Shown: positions 9,346 to 18,873 of the stretch, in pieces | Position numbering within the stretch: position 1 is the first letter of the stretch | How the letters are laid out: each line of letters begins with the position of its first letter | Assembly: GCA_000934385.1 (NCBI GenBank) | Contig: KN880747.1 | Location: 1 to 24,930, forward strand | Reading direction: 5' to 3' | Length of the DNA stretch: 24,930 nucleotides | Source of the DNA: Cylindrobasidium torrendii FP15055 ss-10 | Lineage: Eukaryota > Basidiomycota > Agaricomycetes > Agaricales > Physalacriaceae | Notes under the pieces: model-generated | The model's input: only the letters and a program-made list of their open reading frames with translations | The model's database searches: none | What the model was told of the DNA's origin: nothing | Made by a program: the position numbers and the translations under genes

Positions 9346-12300
9346 ATGAGAAGAAAGACACAGTCTCAAGCACAAGCAGCACACACAATCAAACTCGGGG
9401 AAAACAAGAAAAGGAAACGAGTTGACAGTGGTAAATGACATTCTTTGTGCTTGGAGTACTATGTTCAGCACTCACTAAGACAACCAGACGCAAAGAACGA
9501 TGACAGAAGTCCCTTTCATATCCCAAGTTGCTCAGATCCTGCCGGAAAGGCACTTGCTACCGAGAATTCAGTGAGTATCTTTGGCATAAACCATAACTTG
9601 AACCTTACTCTACATTGCAGTCACTCAAGCAGTCACTTTGCGACGCCCTAAGCCGTATTTCGCATCTCGAATCCAGTCTACTGCGCGCCAAGGACACCGT
9701 TTCTGCTGGGAAGTCAACAATTCGGTCTCTCCAGGACGAAATTTCGACGGTTCGTGGTCGCGAGTCACGGTCCAAACGAGAGCGCAGCACATACCTCGGC
9801 AGAGCAACTACTGCAGAGCGCTCGCTCCAAGCTTACAAGGCCGATAGCGAGCAGAAAATCAAGCAGGCAAGGGAGAAATATGCGATGTCTGAGCTGTCTC
9901 TGCGAGCCTTGGCTCGAGAGAAAGAGATCTTGGACAGTAACTGTGCCCTTGCTATCCAAGAAAGCTCTTCTTCTCGATGATTGTGCGCAAGCTTGGAAGC
10001 GCAGGTCAGCAGCCTACGATATCAGCTTCGAGCATCGTGTGTCGACAACCAGAGGCTGAAGGGGAAGCTGGAGTCGCTGGACAACGACTTGGATACCATT
10101 ATAGCTGTCCTCAAGTCAGAAAGGTCAGCCTCTGCATCCCTCCAGACACAATTGGACGAATTGCGCGGCTTGCTTGCGTGCACTACAACCCAGCTTGCAG
10201 CTGCCAACCTTCGCTATGACACCATGCGTGATACGACAGCCGGTGCACGAGAAATCTATCGAAAACAGGCAGTGAGAGCATCCGAGGCTTCGAAGAGATA
10301 CTCTGACCTGTACAACGGCTTGAAGGAATGGAGGATGCGCGGTCGGGGACCCGGAGGTCCATACACAGAAGAGGTGCGCTGGCTTATGCGACAGCTAGTC
10401 CGTGCTGGTTGTGCCGAGGACAAGGTTGGATTTGCCATCCTCTGTTGCGGGTCTGCATTTGGGATTACCACCCATTCGCTCCCCAGTGCAAGGATGGTTG
10501 GCCGTGCCGTGAGAGAGGGAGGTGCATATGCATCGATGCAGCTAGGATACGAGATATCTCGCTCCAAAGGTAAGATATGTCCTCAAGACTTGCCAATATT
10601 GTTGTCTGACACCCGCTATAGCAATTGGCCTCAGTACGGATGGGACTTCACATCGTGGTATTACCATCGAAGGACGCCATATAACCTTGAAGGCTCCCGA
10701 GTATCGCGACGAAAACGACGACGAAATGCGCTGGGTCACGCGAGCAATTGGAGTTGAGCGTGCCCTTGACCATACGGCGGAGAGGCAGCTCAGAGGCATG
10801 CACAACTCACTGAGTACGATTGCGACGGTGTATTCAGAGAGCCCGCTGGCTGCCATGGAGAACGACAAACTCACCCTTGATGGAGCGATATCAAAGACGA
10901 AATTCGCAAACATGGACCATGCCGCCGATGGGAAGAAATACCATCGCAAATATGGGGCAGGCAAGCGAGATGCGACTGTCCGCGAGTTTGGCCGGCTGAG
11001 ACTCGAAGGCTTATCGGCAGAAGTGTTTGCTCAGGAGATGTGCCGGGTGAAGAGCGAAGACATAGAGGAATTTCTGCCAGGATTGAGCCTGGACACACTG
11101 TCAGTGAATTTTGACACTTTGGTTTGACTACTCACATGATTATAGAAGCAAAGAAGAGCGCGCCAAAGCCACTCTCCTGGTTCTTCGCACACGACTCGGA
11201 GAGCTTGAGTACGATAAACTCGATGGTGACAAGAAGACTTTCGCTGATCTCTTCCTCTTTGGGGGATGTTGTGGTCACAAGGACTTAAACGCGTGCAAGC
11301 GAGGCGGAGAGGGGATGAAGGCGGATTGGAAGAGGAATGACGCGCCAGAGGAGCGTCCCGTGCCGCTTCCGAACAAAGACAAAGATAGCGCGATTGCAGA
11401 AGGGGGGAAAGCGGGGCTAAAGGCATTGCAAAGCAGTGATGGCGGTGGCATCAAATTTACCGAAATATTGGGGCTGCTTTTGCGAGGCAAACCTGGAGGC
11501 AAGCAGGCGTACCAAGATCTGTATAAGTCGTTCATGGTTCGACGTCGTTCCGAGCTATTTGGCCCCAAGTCGCCAGAAGCAAGGTATGATGATCGCAACT
11601 TCCATTGTTCTACACGATCACTGATCGTGTGTTACAGATTCGTCAAAGACTTCCCAAACACGCCTGCGTGCCGCTACCAAAGCCACACATATGCCGCGGT
11701 CGATGCCTTGGAGTGGGGTGACCTCATCAGCGAGCTTGTCCTCGAGGTATGCGCCAAGAAATCTAATTCCGGACACCAGAGTCATCTCGAAAGCAATGTT
11801 CTCAAGGCTTTCAAATGTCGAGCCACTACTGCCGATCTCTGTGTACTTGCACTTTACGGAGTCCTTGTATCTTGGCCTTACCTATCGCTGGTGCGCACCC
11901 CACGGAACGGACAGCCTGTCAACCTTCTCGACCTTGTTGATTTACATCGACAACTTCCCGTACTCTGCATGCGCCTCTCAATCATGTTTTCATCCATATT
12001 TTCAACTCAGAAGCCGGAGGGCGACTTTGAGATGTTCAAGAGTCGCTTTCCTTGGCACGACTTCACTCTTGATGGAAATGCACCTCAGAATCGGCGCGTA
12101 CTCGGGAAGATACTCGACCTGCATCACGAAGGGAAAGTGCCCGGGCTCAGATGGTGTTTCCGATCCTTCTTTCGCCATGCAGCGAAGGGATGGGTCGACT
12201 TTGGCGAAGAGTTCCGTCCTGGCGGTCCCATTGATTCCCTTCCACTCTCTTTGCGCAAGCTCCTCTTCATACCCGCGACTAACGATGCCAATGAAGGGAT

Positions 12301-12945
12301 TCTGGGTGCATGGCGTGTGGCAACACGATTCCAACCCAATATTTCGCCCACCAACTTCACCGCACGGACTACATGCTCCAGAAATGACACAGAGAGCTTT
12401 ATCAAGGCGAAATGTAGTGAAAACGATGCACTCTATGTCCGACAGTACGTACGCGAGATGGATCAGCAACACGAGAACCAGACTTTTGCCGTGGAGTTTG
12501 CGCATGAACAGGCTAGGAAAGCGGCGGCTGGGCAGAAGCGTGCGGACGATATCGCTCAGAAGAAGCGTGATGTCCTGGCGATGCTTGCTGCTCAAGGGCT
12601 GGAGCGGGATGCCAGTGTTGTGTCAAGAATGGCAGTCAAGTCATTGCAGACTCAATTCCGGATTTACAAGCTAATTATCCAGGATCCTATCATCTTGAAG
12701 CTTAAGATCACGAAGCTCAAGAGAGACGAGCTTGTATCTGTGATCTTAGCAGCTCTTGAGCGGTGCACACCTGGGTATGTGCGAATTTTGTCTCATTGTC
12801 AAGTTTATCTAAGGTTCTTAGGCTCGAGGCTGTGGAAATGGAGGATAACGTTGAGGATTCATCTCTATCTGAGAATCCAAACCACGACATGGAGTGTGAT
12901 GAGGACGACACAATGGAAGTGGATAGAGTGGCTTCCTGCAGTTAA
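9346..12945 (+). CDS. Transposase-like coiled-coil protein of the transposon (one in-frame TGA)
   Basis: Seven exons join in phase: 9346-9430, 9488-9570, 9621-10569, 10622-11099, 11146-11583, 11638-12774, 12822-12945, giving 1098 codons with TGA at codon 176 (9978-9980). The N-terminus has a KKRKR cluster; about 57-285 is a long coiled coil; a conserved block follows (VRAGCAEDKVGFAILCCG, then LSTDGTSHRG). Candidate acidic catalytic residues are D379 (in STDGTSH), D578 (in GCCGHKDLN) and E897 (in ATNDANEGILG). The D-to-E gap of about 320 residues would suit an RNase H-like fold with a large insertion. The C-terminal 42 residues are very acidic. From memory it resembles a high-copy uncharacterised protein family of Agaricomycetes; the transposase role is inferred from lying alone between inverted repeats. 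It lacks the motifs I associate with KDZ transposases. Apart from the TGA it appears intact. Confidence 0.75.
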
Positions 12946-13159
12946 CGTAAATGGAACACACATACCGAGGCAGTATGATCATTGTTGCGGATTTCCTACC
13001 ACGAAATACAAGATGTATATATGAGGTACTAGTGTACCAAATTTCAAGAAATTCCGTGGAGAACTCAGCCCATTATCAACTCGTGAACTTCGCGACGATG
13101 AAATCTGTCTTTGTGCGATCAAGTTTGATCCAAAGACGTCATTTTAGCTGATTGCCGCT

Positions 13160-13213
13160 GGCCCGCCACGCTTTGTCATTCCCGTCGATCATAGTGGGCT
13201 TGCCGGAACCCAT
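13160..13213 (-). repeat. Right terminal inverted repeat
   Basis: This is the reverse-complement partner of 8844-8897, ending in GGAACCCAT at 13213, directly before the TTATG duplication. Confidence 0.92.
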
Positions 13214-13218
13214 TTATG
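13214..13218. repeat. Target-site duplication, right copy
   Basis: TTATG lies immediately outside the right inverted repeat, identical to 8839-8843. Confidence 0.75.
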
Positions 13219-13420
13219 AGACCCAACCGCAAGGAGTGCCCCGAATTCACTCAGGCGGTCCGTCTAAAGCCTGGTCTCTGATAGAAGAGGGGATATTCGA
13301 AAAAGTGCGCCATACAATGCGTTGGCTTCGTATGACGATTCAGAAGCAAACGGGCAGAGAAAGACAGCAGTGCATGTTGGTACAAAATACAGATACCCGA
13401 TATCGTCCACATTTCGATCT

Positions 13421-14605
13421 TTAAACCCTTTCCCACTGTTGGTTGCTCTTGCTATAATGCCACTCGAAATACCCTCCGGACGAAAACTTGAAGCCTACAT
13501 CTCTGCCAAGACTCTCAGAATCGGAAGGGTAGTGTGAAGGAGCGACGCACCTCAAGTTCTTCGCATACATTGCAAGCTCCGTAGCGATGACTCTGCCCAT
13601 CTGGACGTGAAAGGTGTTCAACATATGTGTAGAGGTCAGAACGATCTCGAGTGAGCGCAGGTAGTCCATCTTGAGGAGCGCCTCATGCATCTCCAACCTA
13701 TCATTCTCCAAATTGAACCGTACACCGGTGAGCATTGCTAGCCTCGGACACCTCCTCGCCAACACCGTGAACAGCTCGTTTGCCGCGTCTCCCACGTCTG
13801 CATCGAAGCCCCGCGAACGATAGAACGTGAGATGGCGCACAGAGCTCGGTAACAACACCGAGTCAATCATCCCCGCGTCTGTTGGTGTTGGGAAACACAC
13901 CTCCTGCACATTGTTCATCGACAAATGTGCGAAAAGCTCGACTGGCCCCGAAAATCGCACGACTCGGGGGAGCTCGATAGGCTCAACGTCGTCCATCTCC
14001 GATGTCCACTCCACGTTCTCGAGCATCAGCCGTGTCAGCGTCCGCGAATGCGTGAGCACAAACGTCGCCAGTCCCAGCCCCCACCGCACATGCCCCAGTT
14101 CCAGTACCTCGAGCGAGAAGAGAAAGTCCGCGCACAGGAATTCGTCCGCAGCGGTCACTTCAGATGCGCAGAATACGCGAAGGTTGGGGAGCTGCCCAAG
14201 GAGAAATGCGGCTGCCATCTCGTCTGAGAAGGGTACGCCACAGTATAATATCTGGATATGTTTCCATTGCGTCTGGTCGCTCTGCAGAAAGAGCACGTCA
14301 GAGTCCGGACGTGTAAGTTGTACTTTTCGATAGATGTGCGGAGCAACAAGATCATGAATCTTGCGATTGAGGGATAGAAGGGGAAGTGGATAGTGTGAGG
14401 GTCCCCGTGCACTAAACCCCGCGAAGACAGGCGTCGAGAGAAACTGCAGGATTTTCACCCGGGCTTTTTCGAGCTCCATAATGGCCTCCATGTTGAGGAA
14501 TTTCGTAGGTTCGGAAAGTGAGCGGTGGATGAGGGACGTTGAATATGGAAGTTGCTGGTCAAGACTGTTCTGCGTTCGATCGCTGTCGATCACGTCCAAT
14601 GGCAT
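13421..14605 (-). CDS. F-box-like leucine-rich protein
   Basis: A single open frame of 394 residues starts at the ATG at 14605. The segment LPLLSLNRKIHDLVAPHIYRKVQL (around residues 72-95) resembles the second half of a degenerate fungal F-box, where the first helices are unclear. The rest has leucine-rich-repeat-like periods such as NLRVFCASEV, SLEVLELGHV, TLTRLMLENV, SVRHLTFYRS, RLAMLTGVRF and YLRSLEIVLT. Family knowledge suggests a substrate-recognition subunit of an SCF ubiquitin ligase, but without a clear F-box this is a guess. A downstream in-frame ATG at residue 39 (MEAIMELEKA) is an alternative start. Its stop lies 200 bases from the transposon's right end, so its 3' untranslated region probably runs to or into the insertion. 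Confidence 0.7.
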   Translation of the reverse strand: MPLDVIDSDRTQNSLDQQLPYSTSLIHRSLSEPTKFLNMEAIMELEKARVKILQFLSTPVFAGFSARGPSHYPLPLLSLNRKIHDLVAPHIYRKVQLTRPDSDVLFLQSDQTQWKHIQILYCGVPFSDEMAAAFLLGQLPNLRVFCASEVTAADEFLCADFLFSLEVLELGHVRWGLGLATFVLTHSRTLTRLMLENVEWTSEMDDVEPIELPRVVRFSGPVELFAHLSMNNVQEVCFPTPTDAGMIDSVLLPSSVRHLTFYRSRGFDADVGDAANELFTVLARRCPRLAMLTGVRFNLENDRLEMHEALLKMDYLRSLEIVLTSTHMLNTFHVQMGRVIATELAMYAKNLRCVAPSHYPSDSESLGRDVGFKFSSGGYFEWHYSKSNQQWERV

Positions 14606-15214
14606 TTACTTGGATAAGCTACAGCTACATTCAACCTGGCCACAGGTCGCACGCAGACATGAAAGATACGTATAATGCAGGCCCTGTACTTTTTGCGGAC
14701 TGCAGGAGGCTTCTTTTCGCTCATAACTGGCACGACCAAATACAAAAGCTTAAGCGCTCAGCGCTGAGTGTTAACCACCTCAACGGCTTGACGAAAGTCT
14801 CGCGATTCCAAGCTCTGTATTTCAAGTTAAATATAACGGGTTCAAGTGATTGTTTCAACAAGTAGATAGATGCTTCGTCTGAAAAATCTGAGCGTCTAGT
14901 GGCCGTAGTGCGAAAGTTCTACTAATTGGAAATCGGTAGAAATACATGTCAAGAGCCCTTGCCCAGCCGGATTCAATGCCTTCGCATAATTCCTTTGTCT
15001 AGCGCCTTTAAGTCTCACGTCTCTTGCACCTGTCTTACACGATTTCGAATGGGAGGCGATCACATCACCACTGGCACGTGCAAAGTTGATCCTTTGCTCT
15101 TGACCAACAAGTGCCACTGACCACGTTCGAAAGATTAGCCTGATGCCCACGAGTGTGTCCACTGTAACTTCCCTGTATCGAGCTCATGATGTAACTTAGC
15201 CACCCCTCCTCAAC
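14606..15214. other. Intergenic region and promoter of F-box copy 1
   Basis: No gene is supported. From about 14886 the sequence is a diverged match to 16857 onward, the promoter of F-box copy 2, and marks the left end of the tandem duplication. Confidence 0.55.
15075..15080. promoter_or_regulatory. E-box (CACGTG) upstream of F-box copy 1
   Basis: The palindrome CACGTG is kept in the second unit at 17041-17046, although the surrounding promoter sequence has diverged. Both lie roughly 260 bases before the probable start codon. This suggests a bHLH or bZIP binding site; no direct proof. Confidence 0.35.
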
Positions 15215-15342
15215 ATGCTACCTTTCCCCCATGGTCTCAATCCCCCGACTCTGTGCATCCCATCTTCGGAGACGCCCGTCTGGGTATAGTGCCCTTCGCG
15301 CGCGGGGACGAGCCCAAAGACGATCCTGAACGGGAAAGTCTT

Positions 15343-16679
15343 ATGAAAGAACTAGTGTCTGACTTGCAAGTAGCAACAGTGGAGCTAGACGCACAGGCCA
15401 ATGCACTGCATCATGCCCTTCAGCACATCAACGACCAGCGGAAGCGCTGCAAGAAACTCTTGGGGCAGCGGAATAACATCAATTGTCCAGTGCTATGGGT
15501 TACAGACGATGTCCTCTCCATCATTTTCGATTTTTGTATCGATACTTCGCCCTGGGCCAGGGATATGGCGGTTGACAGTACGCTGCTGACGCTCTCTCAT
15601 GTCTGTGAAAGCGGGCGCAAGATGCTGATCAACTCGTCAGCCTATTGGAAGAATACTGGTGTGACCTTGCAAACCGACCCCCAGCACGATGTCCCCTTAC
15701 CTCTGCTCAACATGTTCCTTGAGCGCGTCGGGCCCCACCCCTTTCCTGTCAGAGTCGTGCCGCGGAAATTGGATGACAATCATAGTACGGCCTTTGGGAA
15801 CTCAGTGCATCTCTGGCGTACGCTCGAGTTGGTGCAGTACAACGGTGCTCTCGAAAGAAGCTTAGGATATTTTGGCTTCCCTCGACTGGCAGGGGCATTA
15901 GAGAAGTTGGATTTCCTGCTCATTACAGACGAGGATGGTGACATGACACGATTCTTCCAACCATTCGAACAGTGCCAAAACCTGCGTGACCTAAAGATAC
16001 GGGTAGTATTTTACATGCCGAGGCTCGCGAAGCTTTCCGTTCCTTCCCCAAACCTAGTTCTCTGGGCTGTTCGGTGTCCGGCGCTCGAAGTACTGGAGCT
16101 AGGGTGTCTTGCCGACTGTGCACCTATCGACGTGTTTCTTGCCCAATCTCGCCCTCCACTTCGAATACTACGCATCGAAACAGATAGACGTATTGTCAAC
16201 AAACTCGGCGATGGAATCAACGAGCTGTGTTCCCATTTTCCCAGTATCGACACGGTGGCATTCATTTCGTATGACCCACAGTCTGAACTGCCCATCTTCC
16301 TTTTGCCTGAACGAGCGCTTCGCCTCTATTACCCAACTGCAAGCACTTTCACCTGGATGTGTATGTAACCATCGCGGAACTATGCGCCCCCGAGTTCTCT
16401 GCTCCCATTCTTGCGTTCATCGATGTCCGTTGGCATGCAGCGGAACGGTATCTTGAATCCGTGACGTTGACTGCAACTGGTGACTCGGAAGACGTGTACG
16501 CTCCAAGAGAAGAGATACGCTCTATGCCATTTCTGGCAGAATTGGGCGCATATCAACGCGAGGGGCTGAAGGTGACGGTGTGCGCAGAACCCGATAGGGA
16601 AGGTCAGTGCTCTCAAGCGTTAGGCAGGGTTAATTCTCACGGTATTGTCACAGGTGGTCTATACTACTATATGTGTTAA
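15343..16679 (+). pseudogene. F-box gene copy 1, disrupted
   Basis: This is the first member of the tandem pair. Its start region (MKELVSDLQ...) is a coiled coil, followed by an F-box-like segment (VTDDVLSIIFDFC, then LTLSHVCESGRKMLINSSAYW), in which the usual W-R of the box is replaced. Compared with copy 2, 79 codons are missing in frame after 16005, removing much of the leucine-rich region. A 1-nt deletion near 16307-16310 then shifts the frame, so the first frame stops at 16368; the homologous reading resumes in another frame from about 16330 (IAELCAPEFSAPILAF) to a stop at 16679. A 51-nt intron-like segment (16603-16653) sits at the same place as in copy 2. One deletion could be an assembly error, but with the lost region a decaying copy is more likely. 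Confidence 0.7.
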
Positions 16680-17173
16680 TGCATAGTGATTATTTTGCCT
16701 TGGCTTTCGTCAAGAAGACTTAGTAGACTCTTGAATAGGAGGACTTACGAGTTCTATGTGGAAAAATTATCGACGCAAGTTATACAACCCATTTTCATAC
16801 TACATTATAGAATAGTTTGGAATTTCTGTGCTCCATTTATTTGTCCATACGAGGCTTCTGAGCGTCCAGCTGTAGCCTTAGTGCAAAAGTCGCCGACATC
16901 CAATTGGCAATTGATAGATTCACTGTGAGCCCTTCGCTTACCCAGGTGCAAACTCGTGCGTCGTAAGGCATGCCTTGTACTTCGTCTAGTGTCTCTCACG
17001 CCTCTTTCGCAATCTCGATTTGGGGATGTGATCAAATCATCACGTGAAAAGTCGATCCCTTGCTCTTAGCCACCAGTGACCAAATTCAAAAGATAGATTT
17101 AATGCCCAAAAGTATGTTCATTATCATTTAATTATGTTGATCTGACGGTATACAATAGCTGCTCATCCTCGAT
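16680..17173. other. Spacer between the tandem F-box copies
   Basis: It holds the 3' flank of copy 1 and, from about 16857, the promoter of copy 2, with the conserved E-box at 17041-17046. No gene is seen. Confidence 0.6.
17041..17046. promoter_or_regulatory. E-box (CACGTG) upstream of F-box copy 2
   Basis: CACGTG at the position equivalent to 15075-15080 in the first unit. Conservation between diverged promoters is the only evidence. Confidence 0.35.
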
Positions 17174-17298
17174 ATGCTACCTTTCCGCCATGGTCACAGT
17201 CCCCTGACAGGCATCCCATCTTCGGAGACGCCCGTCTGGATATAGTGCCCTTCACGCGCGGGGAGGACCCCAGAGACGACCCTGAGCGGGCAAAGATT

Positions 17299-18873
17299 AT
17301 GAGAGAGCTCGTATTCGACTTGAAAGCAGCAAGAGCAGAGCTGGATGTACACGCCAATGCGCTGCGCCGTGCCCTTCGACGTATTGATAACCAGCGGGAG
17401 CTCTGCAAAAAACTCTTGGGAAACCGGAAGCATTCGCCATTACTTTTGGTCCCAGACGACGTCCTCTCCATCATTTTCGATTACTGCATCCAATCTTCGC
17501 CGCCCTGGTCCACAGACACAACTGTCAACGAGGCTCTGCTGACACTCACTCATGTCTGCGCGGGCTGGCGCAGACTATTGATCAACTCCCCGGCGTATTG
17601 GAAAAACACTGGTATTTCCCTGCAAATAGACTCCCAGCACGATTGCACCCTGCCTCTGTTCAACATGTTCCTCGAGCGCGTTGGGTCCCATCCCTTTCCC
17701 GTCCGGATTTTGGTGCAGGAACCCGACCACATCCATACAGCCTTTGGGGAATCAGTACACCTCTGGCGTACGCTGGATTTGACGCAGTATGATGGTGTTC
17801 TCGAGAAAGACTGGGGATATTTTGGCTTTCCTCGACCGGCGAGGGCCTTAGAGAGGTTAGACTTCACGCTCATCTTGATAGAGGGTGGCGATACAGCACG
17901 GTTCTTCCAACCATTCGGACAGTTCCAGAACTTGCGCGACCTAAGAGTCGAGGTATCACTTGCGGATCGTCGCGAAGAAACCATCCCGGGCCCCCCTCGC
18001 GTGGCAGATCTATCGGAGACTGGGTTCCCCTGGGCTCAGCTCACGACATTTCATCTGGAATCCGAGTACCCTGCCAGCGATCTCCTGAGCATTCTGCGCG
18101 CATGCCATGAACTGCAGGAACTTCGACTCGCGACGTTCTGTAATGGCACTGAAGAGTCGGACTGGATACCGGATGAAGACGAGGATGATGGTCCAATCAT
18201 CATGGAGAAGCTTACGAAGCTTACTCTTCCTTCGCAAAATCTAATCCTATGGGCTCTTGAGTGTCCGGTGCTCGAGATTCTCGAGCTAGGGTGTCTCACC
18301 GAGTGTGAGCCCCTTGACGCATTTCTCGATGCATGTTGTCCTCCGCTTCGAATCCTACGCGTTGAATCGGATAGGGGTTTTGTTGCTCAAGCCAGAGAGG
18401 GTAATAGCGACGCCTATCCCAGTATTCCTCAAGTCGAGACATTAATATTCAACTCGTACTTCCCACTGCCGTTCGAACTGCCCGTCTACCTTTCGCCTGG
18501 ACCGACACCTTTGCCTTTATTACCTAGCTGCAGGTACCTCGACCTGAACGTGTGGGGAACAATCGGGGAACTTTGTACGCCCGAGTTCTCTGCTCCCATT
18601 CTCGCGTTCATTGACGCGCGTTGGCATTTGGCGGAGGAGCGGTATCTCGAGTCTGTGACGTTGACCGCGAACGGCGAGGAGCCAAATGTATACGCACCAA
18701 GAGACGAAATATGCTCTATGCCCTTTATACAAGAATTGAGGGCGTATCAGTGCGAGGGGCTGAAGGTGACGGTGTGTGTGCAACCTTTAGGCGAAGGTAG
18801 GTGCTCTCAACCACAGCGAAGCGTTTATTCTCAAAAATTCCTCTCAGGCGACCGATATTATTACATGTGCTAA
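17299..18873 (+). CDS. F-box protein, tandem copy 2
   Basis: The open frame encodes 524 residues, or 507 if the 51-nt segment 18797-18847 (GTAGGT...CTCTCAG) is spliced as an in-frame intron. Residues 1-40 are a coiled coil; about 48-105 is an F-box-like domain (VPDDVLSIIFDYC, VCAGWRRLLINSPAYW), as in many Agaricomycete F-box proteins that recruit substrates to SCF ubiquitin ligases. The remainder has leucine-rich repeat-like units (ALERLDFTLI, ELQELRLATF, VLEILELGCL, PLRILRVESD) and an acidic loop (DEDEDDG). The ATG at 17299 is the first in frame. However, the frame stays open some 120 bases upstream, and its translation there (FPPWSQSPD..HPIFGDARL) is nearly identical to copy 1 despite a 3-nt indel, so an undetected 5' exon with the real start is possible. 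Substrate unknown. Confidence 0.82.
   Translation: MRELVFDLKAARAELDVHANALRRALRRIDNQRELCKKLLGNRKHSPLLLVPDDVLSIIFDYCIQSSPPWSTDTTVNEALLTLTHVCAGWRRLLINSPAYWKNTGISLQIDSQHDCTLPLFNMFLERVGSHPFPVRILVQEPDHIHTAFGESVHLWRTLDLTQYDGVLEKDWGYFGFPRPARALERLDFTLILIEGGDTARFFQPFGQFQNLRDLRVEVSLADRREETIPGPPRVADLSETGFPWAQLTTFHLESEYPASDLLSILRACHELQELRLATFCNGTEESDWIPDEDEDDGPIIMEKLTKLTLPSQNLILWALECPVLEILELGCLTECEPLDAFLDACCPPLRILRVESDRGFVAQAREGNSDAYPSIPQVETLIFNSYFPLPFELPVYLSPGPTPLPLLPSCRYLDLNVWGTIGELCTPEFSAPILAFIDARWHLAEERYLESVTLTANGEEPNVYAPRDEICSMPFIQELRAYQCEGLKVTVCVQPLGEGRCSQPQRSVYSQKFLSGDRYYYMC

Larger units (their letters stand above)
8844..13213 (+). mobile_element. DNA transposon with 54-bp inverted repeats, unassigned superfamily
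   Basis: A 4370-bp element is bounded by inverted repeats (8844-8897 and 13160-13213) that match at 52 of 54 positions and is flanked by TTATG duplications. Inside is one spliced gene on the plus strand (9346-12945) encoding a long coiled-coil protein with a candidate D/D/E core, so the element carries its own probable transposase. Subterminal noncoding stretches are about 450 bp at the left and 215 bp at the right. The near-identical ends and nearly intact gene suggest fairly recent insertion. The ends start ATGGGTTCC, not CACTA or the hAT consensus, and a 5-bp duplication does not fit hAT (8 bp) or CMC (2-3 bp). Boundaries are read directly; superfamily is open. Confidence 0.88.

Noticed and set aside
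11691..12674. Plus-strand open frame of 327 codons inside the transposon gene
   Set aside because: It overlaps the transposase-like exon in another frame, has no domain, and the exon frame carries the conserved motifs.
9346..12945. Assignment of the transposon gene to the KDZ (Kyakuja/Dileera/Zisupton) group
   Set aside because: KDZ elements are common in mushrooms, but I do not see the transposase motifs I associate with them, and the ends and 5-bp duplication do not fit.
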